NCBI GenBank assembly: GCA_016871755.1
Contig: VHCJ01000006.1
Location: 1-64,000, forward strand
From: Verrucomicrobiota bacterium
GTDB lineage: Bacteria; Verrucomicrobiota; Verrucomicrobiia; Opitutales; Opitutaceae
Length of the DNA: 64,000 nt
Reading direction: 5' to 3'
The notes beneath the pieces were generated by a model. That model worked only from the letters and a program-made list of their open reading frames with translations. It was not told the DNA's origin and ran no database searches. Position numbers and translations under genes: made by a program. Below are positions 27,236-36,109 of this stretch, one piece after another (within the stretch, counting starts at the first letter, position 1; every line of letters begins with the position of its first letter).

Positions 27236-29497
27236 GTGTCCCGCCCGTCCTCCGCCCCCTCCGCCTCCGAGAGCCTGACCGGCGTAGTCGAGCGCATCCT
27301 CTTCCTCAACGAGGAGAATCACTACACCATTGCCGAATTCCGTCCGGAGAAGGCGCGCGGTTCCGAGTCGTCCCGCCCCGCGCCCGTCACGCTGGTAGGA
27401 CCGCTGCCCGGCGTGCAGTGCGGCGAGACGCTGCACGTGACCGGGGAGTGGACGCGGCACGCCCAGCACGGGGATCAGTTCCGCGTCGCGTCATTCCGTT
27501 CCGAGTTGCCCGCCAGCGTCTACGGGATCCGCAAGTTCCTCGGCAGCGGACTCGTGCCGGGAATCGGCAAGGTCTACGCGGAGAAGATCGTCGACGCGTT
27601 CGGCACCGAGACGCTCCGGGTCCTGAGCGAGGAGTCCGCCCGACTCCGCTCCGTCGCGGGAATCGGGCCCAAACGGGCCGTCGCGATCAAGGAGGCGTGG
27701 GACAGTCAACGCGCGTTCCGCGAGCTCTACGTCTTTCTCCAAACCTACGGGGTCACGCCGAGCCAGTGCGTCAAGGTGATCAAGGCGTTCGGCAACAGCG
27801 CGCGCAACGTGCTCTCCCATGAGCCGTACCGCATCGCCCGCGAAATCGATGGGATCGGATTCAAGACGGCCGACCGGATCGCGATCAACCTTGGTTTCGC
27901 CAACGACGCCGCACCCCGACTCGACGCCGGGATCATGTTCGCCCTCGAAACGCTCGAGTCCGAGGGACACACCGCGTACGGCGAGTCCGACCTGCGCGAC
28001 TACGCGGCCGCGCTGCTGGAGACGGTTCCCGACCGGATCGGCACGCGGATCGAGCACCTCGTGGGTGCACGCGACCTCGTTCGCCACGAGCGTCCGTCGC
28101 TGGTCGACGACGCGAGCCCTCCTCTGCCGGGTTCGGGACTGATCCAGCTTCCCGTCACCCACCGGTTCGAGCAGCGGATCGCCTCGGCCATTGACCGCCT
28201 CGCCCGGTCGGCCTCCGCCCTTCCGCCGATTCGGATCGAGGCAGCACTGGAATGGGCGCAGGGCCGGGCTGGCTTCGCCTTCGCCGAGCAGCAGGCGGTC
28301 GCGGTCCGCCGCGCCCTCCAGCAGAAGGTCTCCGTGCTCACGGGCGGCCCCGGCACAGGCAAGACGACGATCGTCCGCACGCTGGTCGACATCCTCCGCG
28401 CCAAGAAGGCGCGCATCACCCTCGCCGCCCCCACCGGTCGCGCCGCCCAGCGTCTCGCCGAGACCACCGGGGGCTTCGCCTCCACCATCCACCGACTGCT
28501 CAAGTTCGATCCCGCCTCGGGCAGTTTCCTCGTCAACGACGACCACCCGCTGGCCACCGACTTCCTCGTCGTCGACGAGGCGTCCATGCTGGATGTGCGT
28601 CTCGCCGCCGCCCTCTTCCAGGCCGTACCCACGTCAGCCCACCTGCTCCTCGTCGGCGACACCGATCAGCTCCCAAGCGTGGGCGCCGGCAATGTGCTCA
28701 AGGACCTGATTGGTTCCGAGCGCGCGCACGTCACCCGGCTCGACGTCATTTACCGGCAGAAAAACCAGAGTTCGATCGTCTCCACCGCCCACGCCATCAA
28801 CACCGGCGACGCCAGCCCGCCCCCGGTTGTCCGCGAGGTGGCCAGCATCCCGCCTTGGAGCGACCTGACGTTCATCGCCGCCGACTCCCCCGAGGAAACC
28901 GTCGCCAAGGTGCTCACCCTCTGCCGTTCGTACCTGCCGGAGACCTTCTCCTGGCTCCAGCCGATCAGCGATGTCCAAGTGCTCGCCCCGATGCACAAGG
29001 GCGTCGCCGGCGTCGCCAGCCTGAACCAGCAACTGCAGGCCACCCTCAACCCGCAGACCCAGGCCGTGCGATGGGGAGGCGTCGAGTACCGCGTCGGCGA
29101 CAAGGTCATCCAACTCCGCAACAACTACGACAAGGGCGTGTTCAACGGCGACATCGGCGTCGTCCGGGCAATCGACACCACCGCCGGCTCCCTCGCGATC
29201 GATTTTGACGGCGAGGTCCACGACTACGCCCGCCCGGACTTGAGCGACCTCGGCCTCGGGTATGCGATCAGCATCCACAAGTCCCAAGGCAGCGAGTACC
29301 CCGTGGTCATCATCCCGCTGCTCAAGGGCCACTTCATGATGCTGCAGCGCAATCTGCTCTACACCGGCATCACCCGCGGGCGGAAGCGCGTCTACATCGT
29401 CGGCGAACCCGCCGCCTACTCGATGGCCGTGCGCAACAGCGAGGCCAAGGCCCGCATCACCCACCTCCGCCAGAAACTCGAGGCCGCGAAGTCCTGA
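27236..29497 (+). CDS. recD2: ATP-dependent RecD-like DNA helicase
   Basis: A 753-residue RecD2-type SF1B helicase, acting 5' to 3' and independent of RecBC. The N-terminal half contains the OB-like and helix-hairpin-helix region (VPGIGKVYAEKIV, VAGIGPKRAVAIK, IDGIGFKTADRIA). The motor has Walker A TGGPGTGKTTIV (about residue 370), motif II VVDEASMLD, motif III LVGDTDQLPSVGAG, and the C-terminal YAISIHKSQGSEYP and YTGITRGRKRV. The start is GTG at 27236, which fits the family N-terminus. It probably handles replication-fork or recombination intermediates. Confidence 0.94.
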   Translation: MSRPSSAPSASESLTGVVERILFLNEENHYTIAEFRPEKARGSESSRPAPVTLVGPLPGVQCGETLHVTGEWTRHAQHGDQFRVASFRSELPASVYGIRKFLGSGLVPGIGKVYAEKIVDAFGTETLRVLSEESARLRSVAGIGPKRAVAIKEAWDSQRAFRELYVFLQTYGVTPSQCVKVIKAFGNSARNVLSHEPYRIAREIDGIGFKTADRIAINLGFANDAAPRLDAGIMFALETLESEGHTAYGESDLRDYAAALLETVPDRIGTRIEHLVGARDLVRHERPSLVDDASPPLPGSGLIQLPVTHRFEQRIASAIDRLARSASALPPIRIEAALEWAQGRAGFAFAEQQAVAVRRALQQKVSVLTGGPGTGKTTIVRTLVDILRAKKARITLAAPTGRAAQRLAETTGGFASTIHRLLKFDPASGSFLVNDDHPLATDFLVVDEASMLDVRLAAALFQAVPTSAHLLLVGDTDQLPSVGAGNVLKDLIGSERAHVTRLDVIYRQKNQSSIVSTAHAINTGDASPPPVVREVASIPPWSDLTFIAADSPEETVAKVLTLCRSYLPETFSWLQPISDVQVLAPMHKGVAGVASLNQQLQATLNPQTQAVRWGGVEYRVGDKVIQLRNNYDKGVFNGDIGVVRAIDTTAGSLAIDFDGEVHDYARPDLSDLGLGYAISIHKSQGSEYPVVIIPLLKGHFMMLQRNLLYTGITRGRKRVYIVGEPAAYSMAVRNSEAKARITHLRQKLEAAKS

Positions 29498-29516
29498 GCG
29501 ACCTGCCTCGCCACCC

Positions 29517-29942
29517 TCAGCGGCGTTCCATGGCGGCGACTTCGGGCATCACAAAGTCAAAGGGGAGCCGGACGCGCGCGCCGATCGGCTTGCCCTGCGC
29601 CATCGCCGGACGGAAGGTCCAAGCCCGCGCCGCTTCCAGCGCGCGCTCGCCGAACTCGGGGCGCGTCGCCTTGACCAGTTCGACGCCAATCACGCGGCCG
29701 GTGGAGTCGACGCGGGCATCGACGAGCGCCATGCCCTGCACGCCTTTCGCCCGCAGTTCCTGAGGGTAAACCGGGGCCGCGCGACCGACCACCGCCGGAG
29801 CCGCATCCATGCCGGCGACGTAGGCGACCTTCAACGCGGGTTCGGACGGCTTGACGGCCGGAGTCTCGGCCTGGGCTGAGGCAAGCACGCCGGTCATGCA
29901 GACGGCGGCCGAAAGGACGAAGGAGCGCATCGGGGTAGTCAT
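29517..29942 (-). CDS. Exported TonB C-terminal domain protein
   Basis: A 141-residue protein with a Sec-type signal (MRSFVLSAAVCMTGVLASAQA) followed directly by a TonB C-terminal domain (AAPVYPQELRAKGVQGMALV, VDSTGRVIGVELVKAT, AARAWTFRPAMAQGKPI). A classical TonB has a membrane anchor and a long Pro-rich spacer; both are missing, so this is either a secreted TonB-like domain or a short relative. It lies beside a TonB-dependent receptor on the same strand, separated by 313 bases. The ATG at 29942 or the one four codons later could be used. Confidence 0.8.
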   Translation of the reverse strand: MTTPMRSFVLSAAVCMTGVLASAQAETPAVKPSEPALKVAYVAGMDAAPAVVGRAAPVYPQELRAKGVQGMALVDARVDSTGRVIGVELVKATRPEFGERALEAARAWTFRPAMAQGKPIGARVRLPFDFVMPEVAAMERR

Positions 29943-30255
29943 GGCTTTGTTACGATGGCGTCACGATGTCACCGCATTGTCACCGAGCGCAAGCGGCCTA
30001 ATGTTACATTTTCCGCCTCCGGGGTGCTCGCGTTCGCACGGCAGCGCGCCGAGCCCTTCTCCGCCCACGGAGGCGAGTGCAACGGCATCCCGCGACCGCC
30101 GCGAGCACCGGTCGAAGGCTCGGACGAGACTCCCCCGCGCCTCGCCCCCCAGCGCTGCCTCCCACCCGGAGGCAGCGCCGCCGATGCGCACTCCGCGCAC
30201 GCCGGCGCCGCCCCCGCGCCTTCCGTGGCCCGTCGGCGCTGAGCGGGAGCACGGG
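29943..30255. other. Gap with phosphate-box-like repeats
   Basis: There is no gene in these 313 bases. Close to the tonB-like start, the plus strand reads atgtcac-cgca-ttgtcac (29966-29983): two seven-base direct repeats spaced by four bases, the geometry of PhoB boxes (CTGTCAT-N4-CTGTCAT). A third gtcac lies eight bases before. The short palindrome aatgttacatt follows near 30000. The rest is featureless. Confidence 0.35.
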
Positions 30256-32598
30256 TCAGAAGCGCCGCTTCACGTACGCCTCGAACCGCACCGGGAGTTC
30301 CGCGAACACGAGTTGACTGGCCGTGAAGGCGTCACCGTTGTGAATCCAGTTCCGCTCATCGGTGAGATTGAGAACATCGAGGTGCACCGACCAGCGGCGC
30401 GCCTCGTAGAAAAGGCCTGCATCGACGAGCACCTGATCCCGGATCACCCACTGACGGTCCAGATTCCCCGGCTGCTCGCTCTGCCATTGCAACGAGAGCA
30501 TGCCGCCGAAACCGGAGTCCCACCGGTAGCGCACCTGCCCGTTCAGGATCGTGTCGGAAAACCCCAGCAGGGGCCAGTCGCCCACCGGCACTTGATCCCC
30601 ATAGGGATCGAAGTCACCGACGGCCACTCCCTGGCCGCCAGGGCCGCGCCCGCGCGGGTAGGCGGCGTAGATCGAGCGCCCGCCCATCTGGAAGGGCGCC
30701 GACTGCAGGTAATGCCCGTCTTGAAACGTGGCGTTGGCCGTCACGCTCAGTCGCGGCGAGGGCTGATAGACCGTTTCCAGTTCCAGTCCGCGCACCCGGA
30801 TATTGTTCCTCCGCCCGCGGATCGAGACCCGGGAGCGGTCCTGCTGGAACAGCGCCGCCGACGCATAGAGTTGGTTGTCCAGAGCCGCCACCTTGACCCC
30901 GGCTTCAGCGAGTTCCGAGAGGTTGCGGAAGTCCTCCGGGTTGATCCGACCATCCGGGACGTTCAGGATCACGCCGCCACCCGTCACGTTGCCAAGAATC
31001 GACCGGATGCGGTTATGCGTCGCGTACAGCGAGGCCCGCGGGGTCGCCTGCCACAGCAGGCTGTACGCCTGCGAAAACGCCCCCACCGTCGCGGCGTCCC
31101 GGAACGGCACCCCCGCCTGATCCGCGAGGGGATCCCGCGCCCGCGCCCAGAACCAGTCCTGCCGCAGCCCCACCGTCGCCGTCAGGGTCGGGGCAAGGCG
31201 CACGTCCTGCTGCGCGAACAGCGCGGGATTCCACGTCTCGCTGCGCACGGTCTCCGGACTGTCGTAACTGCCGGGAAAAAACTCGCGACCTCCGGGGCCG
31301 ACGAATCCGGGGTAATAGGACGCCGGGAACTGCTGGCGTTGGTTGAAGACGCGGCGGGGATCCGTGAGGTCGAAATTGTAGAAGTACTCGTTGAAGTAAC
31401 TGGTGAAGCTCTCCCGCCCTTCGTAACGGACCACCGGGCCCGCAATCAGGCGGTGGACCGCACCGAGCGCCTCGACGTCCACCCGCAGTTCGTTGCGCCA
31501 CTCGGCCGTGTCCTGCGTGACGTACTCCGCGTACTCAAACTGGTGGAAGCGGCGGCGATGCACGTGCTCAACGAGCGCGAGCGAGTGCAGCGACACCTGC
31601 GGCGAGAGTTCCCGCGCATAGCGCATCTGGGAGCGGAGGACGTTCGCATTCGAGAAATCACCCCTCGAGAACAGCGTCGCCGTCCGTGGCAGCGTCACGA
31701 CCCCCGTCGCCGGGATGGGTCCGGGGAACGGCGCCGTGTCGGCCGAGGTTCCGGTGTAGTACCGGGCATGGTCGATGAGTTCCTGGGTCGGCCGGTTCAC
31801 GCCGAGGATTTCCGGCGAAGCCTGCCACAGGTACTGCACCACCCAGTCCAGCGCCGCGCCTCCCGGCGGGCGCCACGAGGCGGCCAGGAAGAGGTCCACG
31901 CGGTCGTCGCGCACGTCGTGGTCGCGGAAATAGGTGTCGCCTCCCTTCACCTCCACGCTGGCACGCCACGCGAAGCGATCACTCACCGGCGCGGTGGTGT
32001 CGATCTGCAAGGAGCCGTTCAGGAACGACTGGTCCCCCGGTGCCCACGTGCCGAACCGCGTCGTGACCGTGGTCTCGGGCCCGGAGAAGCGCGGCTGCTT
32101 GGTGACGTAGTTGACATACCCCCCCTGAAAGTGCCCCGCCCCGAAGACGGCCGAGCCCGGACCCCGCACGAGGTCGACCGCCTCGACCCCGTTGAACGAC
32201 GGAAAATACCCGTAGAGGTTGTAGCTCAAGCGCTGGCCGTTGAGGTAGGTCTCGGCCGTGTCGCCACGCAGGTTCGGCACGGTCGCCTTGCCGTAGCTGC
32301 TGCCCGCGTAGGCTCCCGCCGCATGGAGCAGGATTTCCCGCACCCCGTGAATCTGCCGCTCGTTGAAGAGCGCCGTCGTGATCGTGCTCACGCTCCGCGG
32401 CGTCGCAAGCAGCGAGCGCCCGTCGCCGAGCACCGAACCCACCTCGCGGGACAGTGGATTGATCGACTGTTCCGGGGGGAGGCCTTTGACCAGAAACCGT
32501 TCCAAGGAAACCGGTTGTTCCGGGCCAGTTTGGGCGCCCAGCGGCAGGGCCACCAAGGCGAGCAGGAGCAGGAGCCGCGAACGGGAGGGTGAGGTCAT
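30256..32598 (-). CDS. TonB-dependent outer-membrane receptor, TPP-riboswitch controlled
   Basis: A 780-residue receptor with a signal peptide (LLLLLALVALPLGAQ), a plug domain (ATPRSVSTITTALFNERQI, VPNLRGDTAETYLNGQRL, GVEAVDLVRGPGSAVFG) and a 22-strand barrel ending in Phe (FEAYVKRRF), as outer-membrane barrels do. It imports scarce nutrients using TonB energy. The leader contains a TPP riboswitch, so the ligand is most likely thiamin or a precursor. The ATG at 32596-32598 begins a clean signal peptide; the frame is open upstream but runs into the riboswitch. Confidence 0.92.
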   Translation of the reverse strand: MTSPSRSRLLLLLALVALPLGAQTGPEQPVSLERFLVKGLPPEQSINPLSREVGSVLGDGRSLLATPRSVSTITTALFNERQIHGVREILLHAAGAYAGSSYGKATVPNLRGDTAETYLNGQRLSYNLYGYFPSFNGVEAVDLVRGPGSAVFGAGHFQGGYVNYVTKQPRFSGPETTVTTRFGTWAPGDQSFLNGSLQIDTTAPVSDRFAWRASVEVKGGDTYFRDHDVRDDRVDLFLAASWRPPGGAALDWVVQYLWQASPEILGVNRPTQELIDHARYYTGTSADTAPFPGPIPATGVVTLPRTATLFSRGDFSNANVLRSQMRYARELSPQVSLHSLALVEHVHRRRFHQFEYAEYVTQDTAEWRNELRVDVEALGAVHRLIAGPVVRYEGRESFTSYFNEYFYNFDLTDPRRVFNQRQQFPASYYPGFVGPGGREFFPGSYDSPETVRSETWNPALFAQQDVRLAPTLTATVGLRQDWFWARARDPLADQAGVPFRDAATVGAFSQAYSLLWQATPRASLYATHNRIRSILGNVTGGGVILNVPDGRINPEDFRNLSELAEAGVKVAALDNQLYASAALFQQDRSRVSIRGRRNNIRVRGLELETVYQPSPRLSVTANATFQDGHYLQSAPFQMGGRSIYAAYPRGRGPGGQGVAVGDFDPYGDQVPVGDWPLLGFSDTILNGQVRYRWDSGFGGMLSLQWQSEQPGNLDRQWVIRDQVLVDAGLFYEARRWSVHLDVLNLTDERNWIHNGDAFTASQLVFAELPVRFEAYVKRRF

Positions 32599-32601
32599 CG
32601 A

Positions 32602-32664
32602 GGGAGGTGCCCGACCCAATACGCACCTCCCGTGCGGAAGAAGCAGCACCCCGCGGGCGGGTGC
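32602..32664 (-). promoter_or_regulatory. Expression platform of the TPP riboswitch
   Basis: Two stem-loops separate the aptamer from the receptor start. The first is gcaccc/gggtgc (32646-32664). The second is a perfect 9-bp stem gggaggtgc/gcacctccc with a 12-base loop (32602-32631), ending three bases before the ATG. There is no T-tract, so control of translation by hiding the start region is more likely than a terminator. Confidence 0.6.
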
Positions 32665-32670
32665 CGAGCT

Positions 32671-32763
32671 GTTTCCTTCGCCGGTATGATCCGTTTCAGG
32701 TTCAAAGGGTCCAGCGACCGAACGCGTCGCAATCTCAGCCTTCCGCGGAAGACACCCCTACGA
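32671..32763 (-). promoter_or_regulatory. TPP (THI-box) riboswitch aptamer
   Basis: On the minus strand the order is taggggtgtc, a short stem cttccgcggaag, ggctgagatt, a variable stem gcgac...gtcgc, ggaccctttgaacctga, then aacggatcataccggcgaaggaaac. The blocks GGGGTG, GGCTGAGA, ACCCTTTGAACCTGA and the closing ATxxCCGGCGxAGGxAA are the hallmark of thiamin pyrophosphate riboswitches. It directly precedes the receptor gene, so TPP abundance should switch the receptor off. Confidence 0.95.
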
Positions 32764-33325
32764 GCACCCTCCGAGAAATCGAACCGCCGGGTTTCCGCAA
32801 GCACAACCTGCAGAAGCGGGTCCGGAAGCGGCAGGCGCAGGCCAGGGATTCGCTGCGGGGGGCCACGGCGCTCCAACGGCAGCGCCCCCGGCGCATCGGG
32901 GAGGTTGCAGCTGCATCACCGCCACGCAGAAGATCGGGTCGAGGCCGAGAGTGCGATGGCTGCTTGACAAAAACGTTTTTGTCCAGTGTTGAAAGAACTG
33001 CCGCCCCATTCCACCGCCTCTTGCAAAGCACAAGAATCGATCCTGCAGTGGTGCCGTGCGTCCCCTCGGCCCTCTTCCCCACGCGCCGGAAAGTTTTTGA
33101 ATTGGGCACGAGACGTGCAAACCCTCCGTAGTCCAAGCCCTGCTCCCGCGAAACGTCGTTCCCGTGATCGCTCTCCCCAGCACCTGGCTCGCGTCGGGGA
33201 GACCGACCGCGCCGCGCGGTCCCGGCACCAGCGACAGCCCGTCCACCCTTTCCTGTCCTTGGCTCGTCAGTCTCGACCTCAAGATCATCACGTAACGCGA
33301 TAGGAACCACCACTTGACCACCAAA
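32764..33325. other. Divergent regulatory region between two TonB receptors
   Basis: About 560 bases with no gene I support. It should hold the promoter of the riboswitch transcript (leftward) and that of the second receptor (rightward). The striking element is an 18-base palindrome listed separately. Open frames here on both strands look like chance products of high GC. Confidence 0.4.
32966..32983. promoter_or_regulatory. 18-bp perfect palindrome, candidate operator
   Basis: The sequence gacaaaaacgtttttgtc reads the same on both strands, is AT-rich in GC-rich surroundings, and has a central CG as in many LacI-type operators. The flanking base makes ttgaca (32964-32969), a possible -35 box for the rightward receptor. 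It is likely a transcription-factor site for the second receptor or for both genes; the regulator is not in the window. Confidence 0.55.
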
Positions 33326-35794
33326 ATGAACCGCGCCGGCTTGTTGCTGGCGCTCGCCAGCACGCTCCCGGGCGCGCTGTTTGCCCAGAAGGCCCCGCAG
33401 GCGTCCGACAAGTCCGACGACGTTACTGAGTTGGAGAAGTTCATCGTCACCGAGTCTGCCGCGGCGGTCGCCGGCGGCGTGCTCCCGACCTCGCGCAGCA
33501 GCGACTCCGTCTTCGGCTCGGCCAAGTCCGTGCTTGAGATCCCCCGCTCGATCACGGTGCTCACCCCGGACCTCATGCAGAAACTGGCCGTCCGCAGTTT
33601 TGACGACGTCGCCCGGGTGATTCCGGGCGGCGAACGTCCCAACTTCTACGGCGTACCCGGGACTCCCTTCATCCGCGGCGACTTCGCCGGCACGTTCTTC
33701 AACGGCATGCGGCGCGCGTTTCAACGCAATGAAATGCCCACGTCGTTCGGCTCGCTCGAAGGCATGGACATCGTGCGCGGCCCCGCCCCCGGAACCTTCG
33801 GTCCGACCCCGGGCGGCGGATACATCAACTTCCTCCCGAAGTCGCCCTACTACGACAAGTTCCGGGGATCACTCCGCACCACGATCGGCACCTACGACTA
33901 CTTCAACACGCAGCTCGACGTCGGCGGCCCGATTCTCGCCTTCGGCAAGCCCATGGCCTACCGCATCTCGGTAACCAACCAGAACGCCGACTCCTACTAC
34001 GACAACGTCCAGAACAACTACATTTCGATCTACGGTGCCCTCAAGGCCCGGATCACTCCGGACCTCTCCCTGTTCACCGGCGCGGAGTACTACAGCTACC
34101 GATCCAACGAGAACGCGGGTTGGAATCGCGTCACGCAGGACTTGATCAACAAGGGCAATTATCTCGTCGGCGAGGTGGCCGACCGCACGAGCGCAGCGGC
34201 CGGCGGCTACGTCCTTCCCGGAGGGGTGCCGTTCATCGGATTCGGCGCCAGCGCCGCAACCATCGGAGGTTCCCAGTTCGACAACAGCGGGGGCGCGATC
34301 ATCCCGCCCGCCAGCTATGTCGCGACGCTTTCGCCAGCGCTGCAGGCCCTGCTCCACCCGACGACCGGTGCCTACACCGCCGCCTTCTTCAACGCCGGTG
34401 GCAAGGCCCTGACGACGAAGATCAAGGGCAACCAAGTGCTCGCCGACCCGGGCGACTTCGCCAATTCCAAGAACTTGCTCTACTTCGCCGACCTCGTGGC
34501 CACCCGCTCGTCGTCGCTCACGCTGAAGAATCAGTTCATCATCGATTACATCAAGACCGACAAGCTCTCCTCGTACGGATACGCCTTCGCGATGGAGCAA
34601 TTCATCGTCGAGGACAAGGTCACGGTGGAGCAGAAGTTCAACGGCAAGCTCGCGAGCCTCTCCTCCGGCGGATCGGTGCGCTACAGTTGGGCGAAGCAGT
34701 TGCAGGACTTCGCCGCCGAGCCCTTCTCCCGCCGCGACATCAGCAAGAGTCAGATCACCTCCAACTCCGTCGTCCTCGCCGGGCCACAACGTCCGCTGTT
34801 CGGCGATACCCGCAACCTCTGGTCTCAGAGCGGCATGACCGACCTGTACCAGCTCGCCCTCTTCAGCGTTGGCGAACTCAAGTTCTCCGATGCGTTCAGC
34901 ACCTACTTCTCGGCCCGCGTCGAAGGGGCCAGCTTCAAGAACACGATCCCAAGCGCGCACGAGCGCAACGCCCGCCGGGGTCAGCAAGTCGCCAAGGGCG
35001 GCAAGAACTTCTACATGGCCAGCGTGAACCCGGTCTACAAGATTTCGACTTACGTCTCACTCTACGTCTCCGCTCTTTACGGCACGTCGCTGACGCCGTC
35101 GCAGGGCGGCAACGTCGGCTCGGAGGCCAACTTCGGCGAAACCGGTCTGATCGAGGGGGGCATGAAGGTGTCGTTGCTCGACAACACCCTGTTCGCGGCG
35201 CTCTCCGTCTACGAGTCCAAACGCGAGCGGTTCAACAACTTCACCAACAATCAGGATGGCGTGCGTTCCCAGGGCGTGGAGCTTGAGTCCACTTGGGTGG
35301 CCACCGAGAAGCTTTCCTTCATCGCCAATTTCGGCGTGAGGGAGGCTCATTTGGTCCGCGCACCCGGCTACCGCTTCGGCGCCACCCAAGACTACTACAT
35401 GCCTTTGCTCGCAGGCGGTCTCTACGTCGACTTCGGCGACGCCACCGGGCTGGTCAAGAAGAATAACCCGGACGGGATCTTCGGCGGCGCGCCCGAAGGC
35501 TCCGCCAACCTCATCGCCAGCTATGACCTCGGCAACGGCTTCTCCCTCGGCGGCGGTCCCCGCATCCGCTCCAGCTACTACCTCAACCATGAGCGGACGC
35601 TGAGCCTGCCCTCGACGGTCATCTGGAACGGCAACGTGAGCTACAGCCGCGGCGCGATCCAGATGATGCTCGAGCTCTCGAACATCACGAGCGAGGATTT
35701 CTTCATCGGCTCGGACCCGATCTTCGCCGCCAACACAATCATCACCAAGGCTCCACCGATCGAGGCGAAGCTGAACATCACCTACAAGTTCTAG
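33326..35794 (+). CDS. TonB-dependent siderophore-type receptor
   Basis: An 822-residue outer-membrane receptor. The N-terminus is a signal peptide (LLLALASTLPGALFAQ), followed by an acidic segment with VTELEKFIVTES that may serve as the TonB box region. The plug contains VLEIPRSITVLTPDLMQKLA, FIRGDFAGTFFNGMRRA and MDIVRGPAPGTFGPTPGGGYINF, and the barrel ends in YKF. It belongs to the large Opitutaceae receptor group; the ligand is unknown. The ATG at 33326 is preferred over a TTG four codons upstream. It is transcribed away from the TPP-controlled receptor and followed by a strong terminator. Confidence 0.9.
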   Translation: MNRAGLLLALASTLPGALFAQKAPQASDKSDDVTELEKFIVTESAAAVAGGVLPTSRSSDSVFGSAKSVLEIPRSITVLTPDLMQKLAVRSFDDVARVIPGGERPNFYGVPGTPFIRGDFAGTFFNGMRRAFQRNEMPTSFGSLEGMDIVRGPAPGTFGPTPGGGYINFLPKSPYYDKFRGSLRTTIGTYDYFNTQLDVGGPILAFGKPMAYRISVTNQNADSYYDNVQNNYISIYGALKARITPDLSLFTGAEYYSYRSNENAGWNRVTQDLINKGNYLVGEVADRTSAAAGGYVLPGGVPFIGFGASAATIGGSQFDNSGGAIIPPASYVATLSPALQALLHPTTGAYTAAFFNAGGKALTTKIKGNQVLADPGDFANSKNLLYFADLVATRSSSLTLKNQFIIDYIKTDKLSSYGYAFAMEQFIVEDKVTVEQKFNGKLASLSSGGSVRYSWAKQLQDFAAEPFSRRDISKSQITSNSVVLAGPQRPLFGDTRNLWSQSGMTDLYQLALFSVGELKFSDAFSTYFSARVEGASFKNTIPSAHERNARRGQQVAKGGKNFYMASVNPVYKISTYVSLYVSALYGTSLTPSQGGNVGSEANFGETGLIEGGMKVSLLDNTLFAALSVYESKRERFNNFTNNQDGVRSQGVELESTWVATEKLSFIANFGVREAHLVRAPGYRFGATQDYYMPLLAGGLYVDFGDATGLVKKNNPDGIFGGAPEGSANLIASYDLGNGFSLGGGPRIRSSYYLNHERTLSLPSTVIWNGNVSYSRGAIQMMLELSNITSEDFFIGSDPIFAANTIITKAPPIEAKLNITYKF

Positions 35795-35822
35795 ACGGAT
35801 CCACTGCTAATCAGTCCCTCAC

Positions 35823-35852
35823 GGCGGCGGGAGTTCTCCCGCCGCCTTTTTT
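35823..35852 (+). terminator. Rho-independent terminator after the second receptor
   Basis: A perfect 10-bp stem ggcggcggga/tcccgccgcc with loop gttc is followed by six T residues. It lies about 30 bases after the receptor stop on the same strand. Confidence 0.93.
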
Positions 35853-36109
35853 GCGCCCAGTCCCCGCCCTGCGCCGCAGCCACGCGCCCGCCGCCTTCGT
35901 ACCACGGTGCTCCTCGCCCACGCGATCCTCGTCTGCCCGGCACCCGCGCCCCCCCGCAACACAAAGGCCGCTCCCTTTCGGGAGCGGCCCTGTGACCTAA
36001 CACCAAGCAAACCGTTTGACTACAAACCGACTCCGCTCACTCAAGCGAAGCCGTACGCCATCATAGACGCACGTCGCCGCGAAAACATTCAATCGAAGCG
36101 AAAAAAAGT
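35853..36109. other. Intergenic gap between receptor terminator and kamA stop
   Basis: No gene is supported here. The stretch holds the leftward hairpin listed separately. The part near 36040-36110 is AT-rich (aaaacattc, gaaaaaaag) compared with the surroundings but encodes nothing recognisable. Confidence 0.4.
35963..35989 (-). terminator. Terminator for kamA
   Basis: On the minus strand a 10-bp stem ggccgctccc/gggagcggcc with a four-base loop is followed by tttgtgtt. It is 120 bases past the kamA stop and faces the receptor terminator. The T-tract is short. Confidence 0.7.

Noticed and set aside
29851-32592. A 913-codon plus-strand frame
   Set aside because: It is antisense to the TPP-controlled TonB receptor and shows no domain of its own.
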